A stretch of 55,841 nucleotides of DNA, taken from IMG/VR virus record IMGVR_UViG_3300025086_000029, positions 1-55,841 of that record. One strand, given 5' to 3'. The translations under genes were made by a program, and so were the position numbers. This DNA is from a virus. Shown piece after piece: positions 46,191 to 55,301 of this stretch (position 1 is the first letter of the stretch; each line of letters opens with the position of its first letter). The notes under the pieces are model-generated. The model ran no database searches. It was not told the origin of the DNA and worked only from the letters and a program-made list of their open reading frames with translations.

Positions 46191-48677
46191 TCATCGTATC
46201 ATCATTTGGTTATTTATTCTAATGGTTAATGAACCATCATCATTTGTTTTTAAAGACTGTGCTGCTGGATTTGCTTGTATGAATTTACTTAAGAAAGAAG
46301 CTGGGATATTTAAAAACTTACCATTTAGAGCTTTTTTACTAGGATCATTTTTAGCAATATTTTGTAGATAAGGTATAACTCCTTGCCTTCCATAATTAAA
46401 TGGATCGTTTTCTGTTCCTGTAGCAACAGCTTGTAATTCTAAAATAGAAGGATCCTTAGGATCAATCGTGTTTCTTCTTAAAGCAAGGTCATTAACTAAT
46501 ACCCTACTCAAGTTTTGCATCTTAACTGCCATGCTTCCTGGCTCTCTAAAGAATGTTCCATCTTCTATTTCACCTGCTAAGTTTTTCAATATTTGTTGTT
46601 CATAAACATTATATCTTTCACTTAACGCAATCGCTTGTACAAGTTTTCTACCAAAAGTCTGTATTTGATTTCTTCCTCTATCAGTATTATAGTATTTAGC
46701 CCATGCGTTACTACCCTCTGGTAATAAAGCAGCGACGTTATTTGTTAAAAAGGCTTTAACAGTATTAGTCGGACCGTATACATCGCCCAATGCTTCTTTA
46801 GTAATTGTTTCAATTTCACTAATAGCAGAGACTAAATAAGGGATTCTGCTTTGTGCATGTCTGATAATGTTTTCATCTGTTGAAGCATAAGTAACCCCTG
46901 ACTTACCAATATTTTTAACTAATGGATTACCTGATTTTATTACATTATTTTCATACACAGGGGCTTCTAATGCGTAACCTAATCCACCTGTCATTGGAAT
47001 AACTTGACCTGTTTCTGAACTTACAATACCCGATAAGAAACTTTTAGTTTTATGCTTGCCACCTTTTATAGTAACAAAAACTCTTCCAACACCATCAGGC
47101 TCGGCTACTTGTAGTATATCTTTTTCGTTACCCTCTAAAAATCCTACAGGAGCTTTTATTGCATCTCCACCAGCTCCAGGAAAGTAAAAATATCCTGCTC
47201 CAGGGATATACTCTCCAGCAACTTGTTTATAGCCACTAATAGATTGACTATCGGGAATTAATAAATTTTTAGCTTTAGCTTTAGTTCTATCTATTGTTCC
47301 ATTTTTAAGACCTTTAGCTATAGCAGAATCACCTACTTTTATATAACCATCAGGTAAAGCTACAAGTTTACCATCTTTTATCATAGCTAACCCATTAGGT
47401 GCTTGAGAACCATCAGATAACTTATCTGTCCTACGCACCATGACTGGATCGCCTTCTATTTTGCCATTTACTACTTTAGCATAAGTCGTTGCATCCATTC
47501 CATGGAACTGTAAATCTCTAGCAAAATTTTCAGTTATTATACTATTGTAATTTTTATTATTAATCTGTGCCTTATTTAACCCAGTTGTTATAGAATCTTT
47601 AGCAGCATTAAATACATACTTCTCAAAATCACCTTCTTCTTTATTTTGTGTACCTATTGCATCTAAAGCAATTTTTAAATTTTGTTCTTCAAGTTGTTCT
47701 GATTCTTTTTTAGCTTCTGCTCTCGCTGCTAATTTAATATCTCGTTGGGCTTTCGCATCAGCAGCTAGTATCTGACTTGTCTCGGGAACTCTATCTACAG
47801 CAGCATCAATAACTGCTGTAAGAGGTTTGTCGCCAGATTTAAATATATCTCTTCCTGCTTTAGCTAATTGTAAATATAATTGCATATCTCTTGCATCAGC
47901 ATCACCTTTACCTAAACTTTCAACAAGTTCTTGTTCTATCTCAGATGCTGATCTAGGTTGTTTTAAAAAAGGGGCGAGGGTTGCTTGATTCGCTGCAAGT
48001 ATTTCTTCAGTAGTTCGTGGTTTAAGGTTCTGTAAAAAAGGTTTATACATTTCCATAAACTGTTGAGTATTACCTGTTATATTACCAAAGTCAAGAGTTT
48101 TATAATTAGGGACACCTTGCGTAAAAATATTGTTACTAGTAGGAGCTCCAAATGTAAAATTCATACCTACCTGTTGACCTAAGTTGGGAAACTTTGGAAT
48201 AACTTCTCCTGATTGACCTGATCCTACTTTTCTATTTACAGGAACTTCGCCCATAGCTATTCGTGCAGAAGCTTCATCTGTTCCTGGGGCTTGTACAGGC
48301 ATAGCTTCATTAATCCCACCTTCTGGTACTTGTTCAGAAGCTTCCAGCATCAACATTGTTGGTTGTAATAAAGTTAAAACAGATTCAGGTGTTTTAGTTG
48401 CATCAGCTTTACCTACTAAATCAGCAAGTTCTTTTCTTAAACTTTCTAATGTAACATCGCCTCCACGGAGGGCTTGCATAATCGCTTCTGGGTTATCAGC
48501 TGAATCTATTTCATTAAATAAATTTTGCATACCCTCTGCTGTATTTGCTAATGCCTCAGCAGAAACTTGTTTTTCGTTTTCTACTAAACCATCTGTAATA
48601 CCAACACCTTCACTATTGGCAACTGGCATCTGCCCTTGAAACATGTTTCGTTGTAATGTAGGATCCATCATAACCAT
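46191..48677 (-). CDS. Large internal virion-type protein (828 residues)
   Basis: Begins MVMMDPTLQRNMFQGQMPVA. Acidic, Gln/Asn-rich N-terminal third with a long helical region (ALAARAEAKKESEQLEEQNL-like, about 300-330), then a beta-containing middle (GYIKVGDSAIAKGLKNG) and a helical C-terminal part (RGRNQIQTFGRKLVQAIALS). No catalytic motif seen. Placed with three other large low-complexity proteins between tail nozzle and the membrane protein; ejection protein is the likely class. Confidence 0.55.
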   Translation of the reverse strand: MVMMDPTLQRNMFQGQMPVANSEGVGITDGLVENEKQVSAEALANTAEGMQNLFNEIDSADNPEAIMQALRGGDVTLESLRKELADLVGKADATKTPESVLTLLQPTMLMLEASEQVPEGGINEAMPVQAPGTDEASARIAMGEVPVNRKVGSGQSGEVIPKFPNLGQQVGMNFTFGAPTSNNIFTQGVPNYKTLDFGNITGNTQQFMEMYKPFLQNLKPRTTEEILAANQATLAPFLKQPRSASEIEQELVESLGKGDADARDMQLYLQLAKAGRDIFKSGDKPLTAVIDAAVDRVPETSQILAADAKAQRDIKLAARAEAKKESEQLEEQNLKIALDAIGTQNKEEGDFEKYVFNAAKDSITTGLNKAQINNKNYNSIITENFARDLQFHGMDATTYAKVVNGKIEGDPVMVRRTDKLSDGSQAPNGLAMIKDGKLVALPDGYIKVGDSAIAKGLKNGTIDRTKAKAKNLLIPDSQSISGYKQVAGEYIPGAGYFYFPGAGGDAIKAPVGFLEGNEKDILQVAEPDGVGRVFVTIKGGKHKTKSFLSGIVSSETGQVIPMTGGLGYALEAPVYENNVIKSGNPLVKNIGKSGVTYASTDENIIRHAQSRIPYLVSAISEIETITKEALGDVYGPTNTVKAFLTNNVAALLPEGSNAWAKYYNTDRGRNQIQTFGRKLVQAIALSERYNVYEQQILKNLAGEIEDGTFFREPGSMAVKMQNLSRVLVNDLALRRNTIDPKDPSILELQAVATGTENDPFNYGRQGVIPYLQNIAKNDPSKKALNGKFLNIPASFLSKFIQANPAAQSLKTNDDGSLTIRINNQMMIR

Positions 48678-49859
48678 TTATACAATCCCTGCTTTATTTG
48701 CTGCTCCATATAAACCTAACCCTGCGATACCACCACCAAGCACTTGATTAAATAAACTAGGGTTTGTTGAAGATTGCAAGCTTGTTGTTTGTTGCGTACT
48801 TGGAGCTCCTCTTAATATATCACTATAATAACTTAATCTTTGGTAAGGTTCATATAGGTTTTGCATATCAGTTTGACGTTTGGCATCTATTTCTCTTTGA
48901 TCTTGTTGTTGTCTAGCTGCACCTAATGTTTCTAATAAGTTAATATCGGTTATCCCAGCTTTTTGTGCAAACTCACCTAGAGCAGCTTGCTGTGTGCCTA
49001 TTTGTCCTAACTGAGCTCCTAACGCACCTTGTTGAGATCCTAATGCTCCTGCTGTTTGAGCAGCTTGATTTCCAATACCTGCGTAAGTTTGACCTAACTG
49101 CCCTGAAGCTAATCCTAAATTTTGTAATCCTTGTCCAGCTTGCATTTGGGCTTGAGCTGCTGCGAGTTCTCTTGCTTTTTGGTTTTGAAAATTTTGCATA
49201 GAAGCTGTTTGAGCTTGTCCAAAATTCCTAGCATAATCTTCAAATATTCTTTTACTTGCTACATCAGCTAACTCACCTTGAGCCAATCCTTGCATTATAC
49301 CTCCACGAGAACCACCAAAAGCCCCTGCTTGTAAGGCTTGTGCGTCCATTCCAGCTACTTGTCTACCATACTGTTCATTTAAATCAGCTAACGCATTTTG
49401 TGTAACTGCTTGTTGGTAAGGATTCATAAAAGCACTTATACCTGTAGGATCATAAGCACTTGCTGAGCCTATAGCTTGTGTTGCCCCTGTATCATAATAA
49501 CCTTTAGCTGGATCAAGCATTCCTTGACCTTGCGTCACCATAGCTTGTCCTGTGGCTGGATCTAAATAATCCATACCTTGTTGTATATCAGCAACTCCTC
49601 CTGTAGTTGTCGTTGCTGCTGTACCTAATGTTCCTTCTCCTGTATCTAAATAATTTTGATAAGCACCAATCCCTCCATCAGCAGTTGCTTGATTGTACGC
49701 ATCTATTTGTGCTTGATCTAATTCTGCTACAGAGTAAGCAGGAAGACCCCCTTTTGGAGCAGTTGCCGTTAAATTCTTAGCTTGTTCTAATAACCCAAGT
49801 TTATAAGCCTCTATTTCAGGGGCTTCACGTTGAATAACGGTTTGAGTTTCTTGAGCCAT
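48678..49859 (-). CDS. Ala/Gln/Gly-rich internal virion-type protein
   Basis: 393 residues of low-complexity helix: QAGAFGGSRGGIMQGLAQGE, AAAQAQMQAGQGLQNLGLAS, GNQAAQTAGALGSQQGALGA. Shorter relatives of this type are common in HMO-2011-like and other marine podovirus tail regions and are thought to be ejected. One-base overlaps on both sides. Function inferred from composition and place. Confidence 0.55.
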   Translation of the reverse strand: MAQETQTVIQREAPEIEAYKLGLLEQAKNLTATAPKGGLPAYSVAELDQAQIDAYNQATADGGIGAYQNYLDTGEGTLGTAATTTTGGVADIQQGMDYLDPATGQAMVTQGQGMLDPAKGYYDTGATQAIGSASAYDPTGISAFMNPYQQAVTQNALADLNEQYGRQVAGMDAQALQAGAFGGSRGGIMQGLAQGELADVASKRIFEDYARNFGQAQTASMQNFQNQKARELAAAQAQMQAGQGLQNLGLASGQLGQTYAGIGNQAAQTAGALGSQQGALGAQLGQIGTQQAALGEFAQKAGITDINLLETLGAARQQQDQREIDAKRQTDMQNLYEPYQRLSYYSDILRGAPSTQQTTSLQSSTNPSLFNQVLGGGIAGLGLYGAANKAGIV

Positions 49860-51304
49860 TATGCCGCTCCCTTTTCAAAATTACGCATCATAGCATACAT
49901 TTTCTTTGCTCCTGCTTTTCTATCGCCACCTCCAGCTCCACGAACAGCTTTAGCATTCATTACAAATTCACCATCACTTAACATAGCAGGTATAGAATCA
50001 GAGGTTGGTGTTCCAGGACCACTTATCTCTCCACCTCCAGCAGCGTAGTATGGATTATCCCCATAAAAAATGCTTGGGTCAAAAGCATATTTATATGTAC
50101 CACTGGCTATATCTTCATCTAACATTATTTTACCAGTAATAGGATCTATCATGGGTTCTTCTTCTGGCTCGTCAAATGCTCCTAATCCATACGCTAATGC
50201 TGTTCCTGCTGTAGTTAATGGAGCATACTTTCTTATTGCTCCAGGAGTATTTTGTTTAATAAGGTCATTGTATATAGCTGATCTATTTGCATTTGTGTTT
50301 ATATTAGCAGGAAGTTTAGAAATTTTTTCATTATACTGTTTTAGTACTTCAGTCATATCTGGAGACATACTTGGGCGACTTGGACTTAAATATTTTTGAT
50401 AAGGCTCAACTACATATTGGTTAGCTAAGTCTTTAGCTCGTGAAAATAAATTTTTATCAGCTACTTGTTCTATGCCTACTTCTTTTGGAAGTGTTGGAAA
50501 TAACTCAGTCGTAGCTCCACCATCTACTCCCATTACTGTTTTTGCTCCTTCATAAGGTGGAGCTTTATAAAAATCTTGACCTGAAGCTAAGTTTGCTGTT
50601 TTACCCCCTAACTTTCCTGGACTAGAAACCTGTATTCCTTTTACACCACCTTCTGTTAAAAAAGGATTACTTGCATTACTAGAAGCTAATGTAGGTGATC
50701 CTGTTCCTGTAGAACCACCTAATATATTATAATCTGTTGTTAAACCAGATTCAGCACCTGTCGCACCAAACCCTTTACCAAAAGCCGCTGAACCTATCCC
50801 AGCTAATCCTCCTGCTATTACAGCACCCTTTAAAGCATCCATCGGATCTTGTCCTGCAGCTAATCCTCCTGCAAAACTACCAATACCAGCACTCAAAAAT
50901 AAAGGCATTGTAGGTAGTAAGTAAGGAGCAACGATAGGAAGTACTATTGGAGCAACTTTCTTAACAACCTTTTTTAAACTCTTAAATAATTTTTTAAGAA
51001 AAAACTCAGGTTTACCTGTAATAGGATTTATAGAATTTAATTCATTACCAACAACATAACGCTCTGGTTCTAAACCCATATCTTCCATTTGTTTAAATAA
51101 CATAGTCTTCACGCGAGGGTTAGCTTGCAATACTTCCATAGGTATTACTGTTTCACCCTCAGCAGCATGAACTATATATGTATCGCCCTCACGACCAAAG
51201 TCAGCCAACATATCGGCTGCTTTTTTAAAATCGTAAACACCTCCTGTTGGAACAAGAGGTTGCGATTGTACCTCAAAAGGTAATGTTGCTATTCCTGCTG
51301 TCAT
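49859..51304 (-). CDS. Virion protein with membrane-active segment
   Basis: 481 residues. Near the N-terminus is FGREGDTYIVHAAEGETVIP, then a basic-hydrophobic stretch KKLFKSLKKVVKKVAPIVLP (about residues 103-122) followed by YLLPTMPLFLSAGIGSFAGG. Near the C-terminus SDSIPAMLSDGEFVMNAKAV and a RGAGGGDRKAGAKKMYAMM tail, a motif conserved in many marine phage virion proteins. The amphipathic/hydrophobic stretch suggests a membrane-piercing ejection protein. Role inferred. Confidence 0.6.
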   Translation of the reverse strand: MTAGIATLPFEVQSQPLVPTGGVYDFKKAADMLADFGREGDTYIVHAAEGETVIPMEVLQANPRVKTMLFKQMEDMGLEPERYVVGNELNSINPITGKPEFFLKKLFKSLKKVVKKVAPIVLPIVAPYLLPTMPLFLSAGIGSFAGGLAAGQDPMDALKGAVIAGGLAGIGSAAFGKGFGATGAESGLTTDYNILGGSTGTGSPTLASSNASNPFLTEGGVKGIQVSSPGKLGGKTANLASGQDFYKAPPYEGAKTVMGVDGGATTELFPTLPKEVGIEQVADKNLFSRAKDLANQYVVEPYQKYLSPSRPSMSPDMTEVLKQYNEKISKLPANINTNANRSAIYNDLIKQNTPGAIRKYAPLTTAGTALAYGLGAFDEPEEEPMIDPITGKIMLDEDIASGTYKYAFDPSIFYGDNPYYAAGGGEISGPGTPTSDSIPAMLSDGEFVMNAKAVRGAGGGDRKAGAKKMYAMMRNFEKGAA

Positions 51305-51341
51305 ATTAGTACCTTAACAGTTTCATAATAATTATACAATC

Positions 51342-51734
51342 CTATATCTGTGATATTGCACTTGTTGTTACTCTTGTTTTAGATAATTCTTGGATATTAG
51401 CTACAACATGTAATCTATTCGCAGTCGCAGCTTGAACTTTTAATATTTCACCACTTTGTAAGATTAAATCTTTTGTTAACAATTCTATTGTTGTATTAGC
51501 CCCTACCGCTTTGACTTTAAACAAACTAAACACAGCATTACTTGTATCAACTAAGGAGACAGTTAAAGTATCAGCATTACCACTATCTTCAGATACTAAT
51601 ATAGAGTTTACAACAGAAGCATTAAAATCTGCTCCACTCGGTGCTGTATACAGAGTTGTAAGATTCGTAGTAGTTAAATCTACTTTAGCATTTGTTAAAC
51701 CTTGTATATATTGTGGGATACTAGTTACTAACAT
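51342..51734 (-). CDS. Small beta-rich structural protein
   Basis: 130 residues: TNLTTLYTAPSGADFNASVV, NADTLTVSLVDTSNAVFSLF, LLTKDLILQSGEILKVQA. It resembles the protein at 102-467 in its alternating Val/Thr pattern and size. Lies between the large tail protein and the internal proteins. Tail accessory or decoration role inferred. Confidence 0.55.
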   Translation of the reverse strand: MLVTSIPQYIQGLTNAKVDLTTTNLTTLYTAPSGADFNASVVNSILVSEDSGNADTLTVSLVDTSNAVFSLFKVKAVGANTTIELLTKDLILQSGEILKVQAATANRLHVVANIQELSKTRVTTSAISQI

Positions 51735-53869
51735 TATCGCCTACCATCTGCTCTAACATCAACTCTAGGTGAGCCTAATTTATACTTTGTACCTAAAGAA
51801 GTTGAATCTATTCTTAAACTAAAAGATCTACCTCGTAAACGATAATCTAACTTTTCAGTAAATTGTTCTACTGGGCTTGTAGCAGATCTCTGTGTTGTGT
51901 TTTGTGTAGTCTCACTAAAATTAGATCCTGGAAAATTTTTAGTTTTCATAGTAAAAGCTACATCAGGGTTTGTTGCAGTAGAACCATCAAAAGTTATATC
52001 AGGGATTACTCTTTTTAAAAACACAAACTTATCGCCATCGCCTACATCAACAGGAGCAGATTCAATAAAAGAAGTCATAGCTGAACCATCATCATCGTAC
52101 CCTACTTCATGGTTATATAAATATTGACCGCCTGTAGCTATTGGTAATGTTCTAATACCTCTATCCATCCATGCTTGACGAGCCATTGTTCCATAGTACC
52201 AAATCTTTTCACTATAATTGTAAGCAACATAAGCATCAACTTCTGTACTTGCTTTTGTTGGATAAAACCATAATAACTCACTGAATTCAGAATTAACACC
52301 TACATGAACTTTATCTCGTTCTTCAAAATTAAAATCTAAAAACACTTTATCTTTCACAGTACAAGGTAATTGTATAGTTTGTCCACTCCCATATACATAA
52401 AATGTATCTACACCCATCCAAAAAACACTATCTTCAATAGCAATAGCAGAAGAAGGACTCATTATTGTTATGTTTTTAGATAATTCTTGTAACCCAAAAG
52501 TAAACGGAGGACCTATAAACTTCATACTATGTAATGATTTATTTGTAAAAATAAGTATTTGTTGTTTTGTTTCCACAGCTTGTACAAAAGTTGATCCACC
52601 ACCAAGTCTTAAATCACCTGCTGTATTTGTAGCTGTTGGAAACCAATCAATAGGGTTTTCTTGTGATGAGAAACGTATTAACAAAGGATCTTGAATACCA
52701 TCACCATCTTCGGCTGTACTGTTACCACCAAAACCATCACACCCAAAAGCAACCACATGTCTATCTTGGTCAGATACAAGTACTTGTTTAGCAACTTGTG
52801 GAACACTCGTTTTAGTTCCAGTCCGTGTGTTTAATAGAGCAGCTCGTGTTCCAAAGCCATTTGTCCTATCCCAATAATAAATAGCTCCATCTCTTGGGTT
52901 TATTATAAGGTCTTCACCAAAATTATCATGTGACCATAACCTTATTTGTGCTCCAGGAACAGTAATTGATGCTGCACTACCCCAACCAACAAAATCGGAA
53001 GTAGATAAGGTATTTCCTACAGCTAATCGTACTAAGGTATTATCTGCATGAGTTGCTGCTGTCGTGCCACTATGTCCACGAGTTACAGTCATTGTATTAT
53101 CATCAGTCGTTGCCGATACAAGCATAAGTTCGTTGTCTACAAGTATGACATCGTTTGCTGTATTCATATCTGTTTCATCATCCACATCAATAGCAGTTTC
53201 ACTAGCATCCAATGCTTCATTAAGTTGTGTTGATAAAGCACTAGATGTTGTGCCACTCCATTGTCCCGCACCCCAACCAGTTCCACCAACTGTAACATCA
53301 AGACCAGTGTTTAATTGATATGCCCCAATAACACTAGAACCACCATTACCAGTATCTGATCCATTTGCTGCGACACTAGCTGTAACTGTATATGAGTTAG
53401 AACTTATAATCGCTACGATTTGATATTCTATATTTAATATAGTTGCTGTGATATTACCACCAAGACTAGCTGCTCCAGAAAAAGTTACAAAATCATTTTC
53501 ATTTGCACCATGAGCAGGATCCGTAACAGTTATAGTCGCTGAACCACTTGAGGCAGAAAAAGTAACATCTCCTGCACTTGTTGTGTTTCGTATAGGGGTT
53601 ATATCATTAAAAGTCTGACCCTCTTCAATATAATATTTAAGGTTTGTTCCAACACCTAAAAAGTCAGAACCATCAAGAGCAACCCAATTATGTAATCTTC
53701 TTGCTGTTCCCTCATAAGTTGAAGTAGTGTATTTAGCCCACCCTCCTATTTTTTCTGGGTAACCTAAACGAAACCTTACTTTATCTCCATCTATAAATCC
53801 TCCTTCATTACTATAAGAAGTAATATCAGATACGATTCCAGGTTTAAATTGTAACTTTGTTAAAGGCAT
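51734..53869 (-). CDS. Large tail protein, nozzle/stabilisation-type
   Basis: 711 residues. MPLTKLQFKPGIVSDITSYS and DGDKVRFRLGYPEKIGGWAK open a beta-propeller-like protein; WVALDGSDFLGVGTNLKYY, RLWSHDNFGEDLIINPRDGA, IYYWDRTNGFG and VAFGCDGFG follow. This is the layout of P22 gp10/T7 gp12-like tail nozzle proteins in marine podoviruses. It would close the tail tip and bear fibres. One-base overlaps tie it to its neighbours. Family level is from pattern memory. Confidence 0.65.
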   Translation of the reverse strand: MPLTKLQFKPGIVSDITSYSNEGGFIDGDKVRFRLGYPEKIGGWAKYTTSTYEGTARRLHNWVALDGSDFLGVGTNLKYYIEEGQTFNDITPIRNTTSAGDVTFSASSGSATITVTDPAHGANENDFVTFSGAASLGGNITATILNIEYQIVAIISSNSYTVTASVAANGSDTGNGGSSVIGAYQLNTGLDVTVGGTGWGAGQWSGTTSSALSTQLNEALDASETAIDVDDETDMNTANDVILVDNELMLVSATTDDNTMTVTRGHSGTTAATHADNTLVRLAVGNTLSTSDFVGWGSAASITVPGAQIRLWSHDNFGEDLIINPRDGAIYYWDRTNGFGTRAALLNTRTGTKTSVPQVAKQVLVSDQDRHVVAFGCDGFGGNSTAEDGDGIQDPLLIRFSSQENPIDWFPTATNTAGDLRLGGGSTFVQAVETKQQILIFTNKSLHSMKFIGPPFTFGLQELSKNITIMSPSSAIAIEDSVFWMGVDTFYVYGSGQTIQLPCTVKDKVFLDFNFEERDKVHVGVNSEFSELLWFYPTKASTEVDAYVAYNYSEKIWYYGTMARQAWMDRGIRTLPIATGGQYLYNHEVGYDDDGSAMTSFIESAPVDVGDGDKFVFLKRVIPDITFDGSTATNPDVAFTMKTKNFPGSNFSETTQNTTQRSATSPVEQFTEKLDYRLRGRSFSLRIDSTSLGTKYKLGSPRVDVRADGRR

Positions 53870-55299
53870 TATGATATATTTCCTGCTACTGTTCCATTAT
53901 TTGTTAGTGTAACATTACTTTGACCATTAATATACTTCCCTGCTGCTCCACCTGTTCCCGCAGAACCACCATTTGTTGGAGCGGAAGAAGGATAAGTAAT
54001 CTCCGAGCCACCCCCATTACCACCAGCAGTTCCATTAGATCCAGCAGCCCCTAATGCTCCACCATTACCACCTGCACCACCTGCTCCAGCATTTGTTCCT
54101 CCAGCGGAACCACCTGCTCCTCCAGATCCAGCCGAAGCATTATAACTTCCTCCTACTCCACCTGCTCCAGCAGCACCACCTGAAGTAATAGTGTTAACAG
54201 TAAGATTAAAATTAAAATCAAAATTATTATAATATAAATTTGTTCCACCACCTATATTACTTAAATAACCAACTAAATAATAAGTAGTATCTGCAGAAAG
54301 ATTCATAGTTTGACCACCTGTGTAAGTTCCTCCACCTTGACCTTGACTGGCAGAAGTATTACTTGTACTTATATTTATTTGTGGACTTCCATACCCAGAA
54401 CCATAAGTAGAGGTTATTGTTGCACTAGCTAAAGTATATGTGCCTTGTGTGCCTAATTGGAACGAACAGTAGAAAGGACCTCTGTTTGCAAGAGATCCTC
54501 TAAAAGAACTTGATGTTGTAAACAAACCCCAACTTACATTGACTGCTCCAGATTGAGGAGCATTTCCATCAATACCACCCCATTTTCTGTCGGCAACAAC
54601 ACCTGCACCATTTAAATTATTACTGCCACCATATCCAGGTTTTGACCCTGCATTAAACCAAGAAGGAGCATCATTATTAGGTGTATTACCACTACCATAA
54701 GGTGTTCCACCTTCATCTGTGAAATTATTTAAAGAAGCCTGTACAGGAGTAACACCATTACCACCTGCACCACCATTTCCTCCACCACCTCCACCAGATT
54801 TAATGTTGCCATTATTAACTACATTACAGGCACTCGCTGCTACAATAGCATCACCCCCCACACTACCTGCTGCTCCACCCTTACCATATATATTCCCATT
54901 GTTCGTTATAGTAATTGTACCTGCTCCACCAGAGGGAACATTGATAGCTGGAGTGCTTGTACTTGTACCACCAACAGTTACACCAGAGTTAATAACAACA
55001 AGTTTGAGATAATCGAGATCGTAATCATCACCAAAAATAGCTGATAAATTTTGGTCTGTAGCATCAGAACTTATTGTAAATTGGAAACCTAACCCTGTTC
55101 CATAATAATCACTAAGTGCTAATGCACCACTTGTAGGCACAGCCGAAGCTAAATGAGTTGCATTGTTATCTCCAGCTTTGGCTTTTATCTTACTGCCTTG
55201 ACGATAATAATCACCGAGAGAAACAGAAGTATTACTTCCAGGACTAAACTCATCCCTTATATTGGCAAAACTTATTGCTCCTGATCCCGCTAACGCCAT
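53869..55299 (-). CDS. Gly-rich tail adhesin
   Basis: 476 residues beginning MALAGSGAISFANIRDEFSP, a conserved adhesin N-terminus. Two Gly-rich segments, NVVNNGNIKSGGGGGGNGG (near 165-185) and GGVGGSYNASAGSGGAGGSA (near 378-430), look like polyglycine-II sandwich modules such as those in T4-like gp38 adhesins. The middle (residues about 230-360) is a beta domain with a possible receptor face. Likely the receptor-binding tip, next to the fibre gene. Variable between strains by expectation. Confidence 0.7.
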   Translation of the reverse strand: MALAGSGAISFANIRDEFSPGSNTSVSLGDYYRQGSKIKAKAGDNNATHLASAVPTSGALALSDYYGTGLGFQFTISSDATDQNLSAIFGDDYDLDYLKLVVINSGVTVGGTSTSTPAINVPSGGAGTITITNNGNIYGKGGAAGSVGGDAIVAASACNVVNNGNIKSGGGGGGNGGAGGNGVTPVQASLNNFTDEGGTPYGSGNTPNNDAPSWFNAGSKPGYGGSNNLNGAGVVADRKWGGIDGNAPQSGAVNVSWGLFTTSSSFRGSLANRGPFYCSFQLGTQGTYTLASATITSTYGSGYGSPQINISTSNTSASQGQGGGTYTGGQTMNLSADTTYYLVGYLSNIGGGTNLYYNNFDFNFNLTVNTITSGGAAGAGGVGGSYNASAGSGGAGGSAGGTNAGAGGAGGNGGALGAAGSNGTAGGNGGGSEITYPSSAPTNGGSAGTGGAAGKYINGQSNVTLTNNGTVAGNIS

Positions 55300-55301
55300 A
55301 A

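Noticed and set aside
53048-53318. Cys/Ser-rich plus-strand frames opposite the tail nozzle gene
   Set aside because: Shadow translations of Asp/Thr-rich repeats with no start signals.
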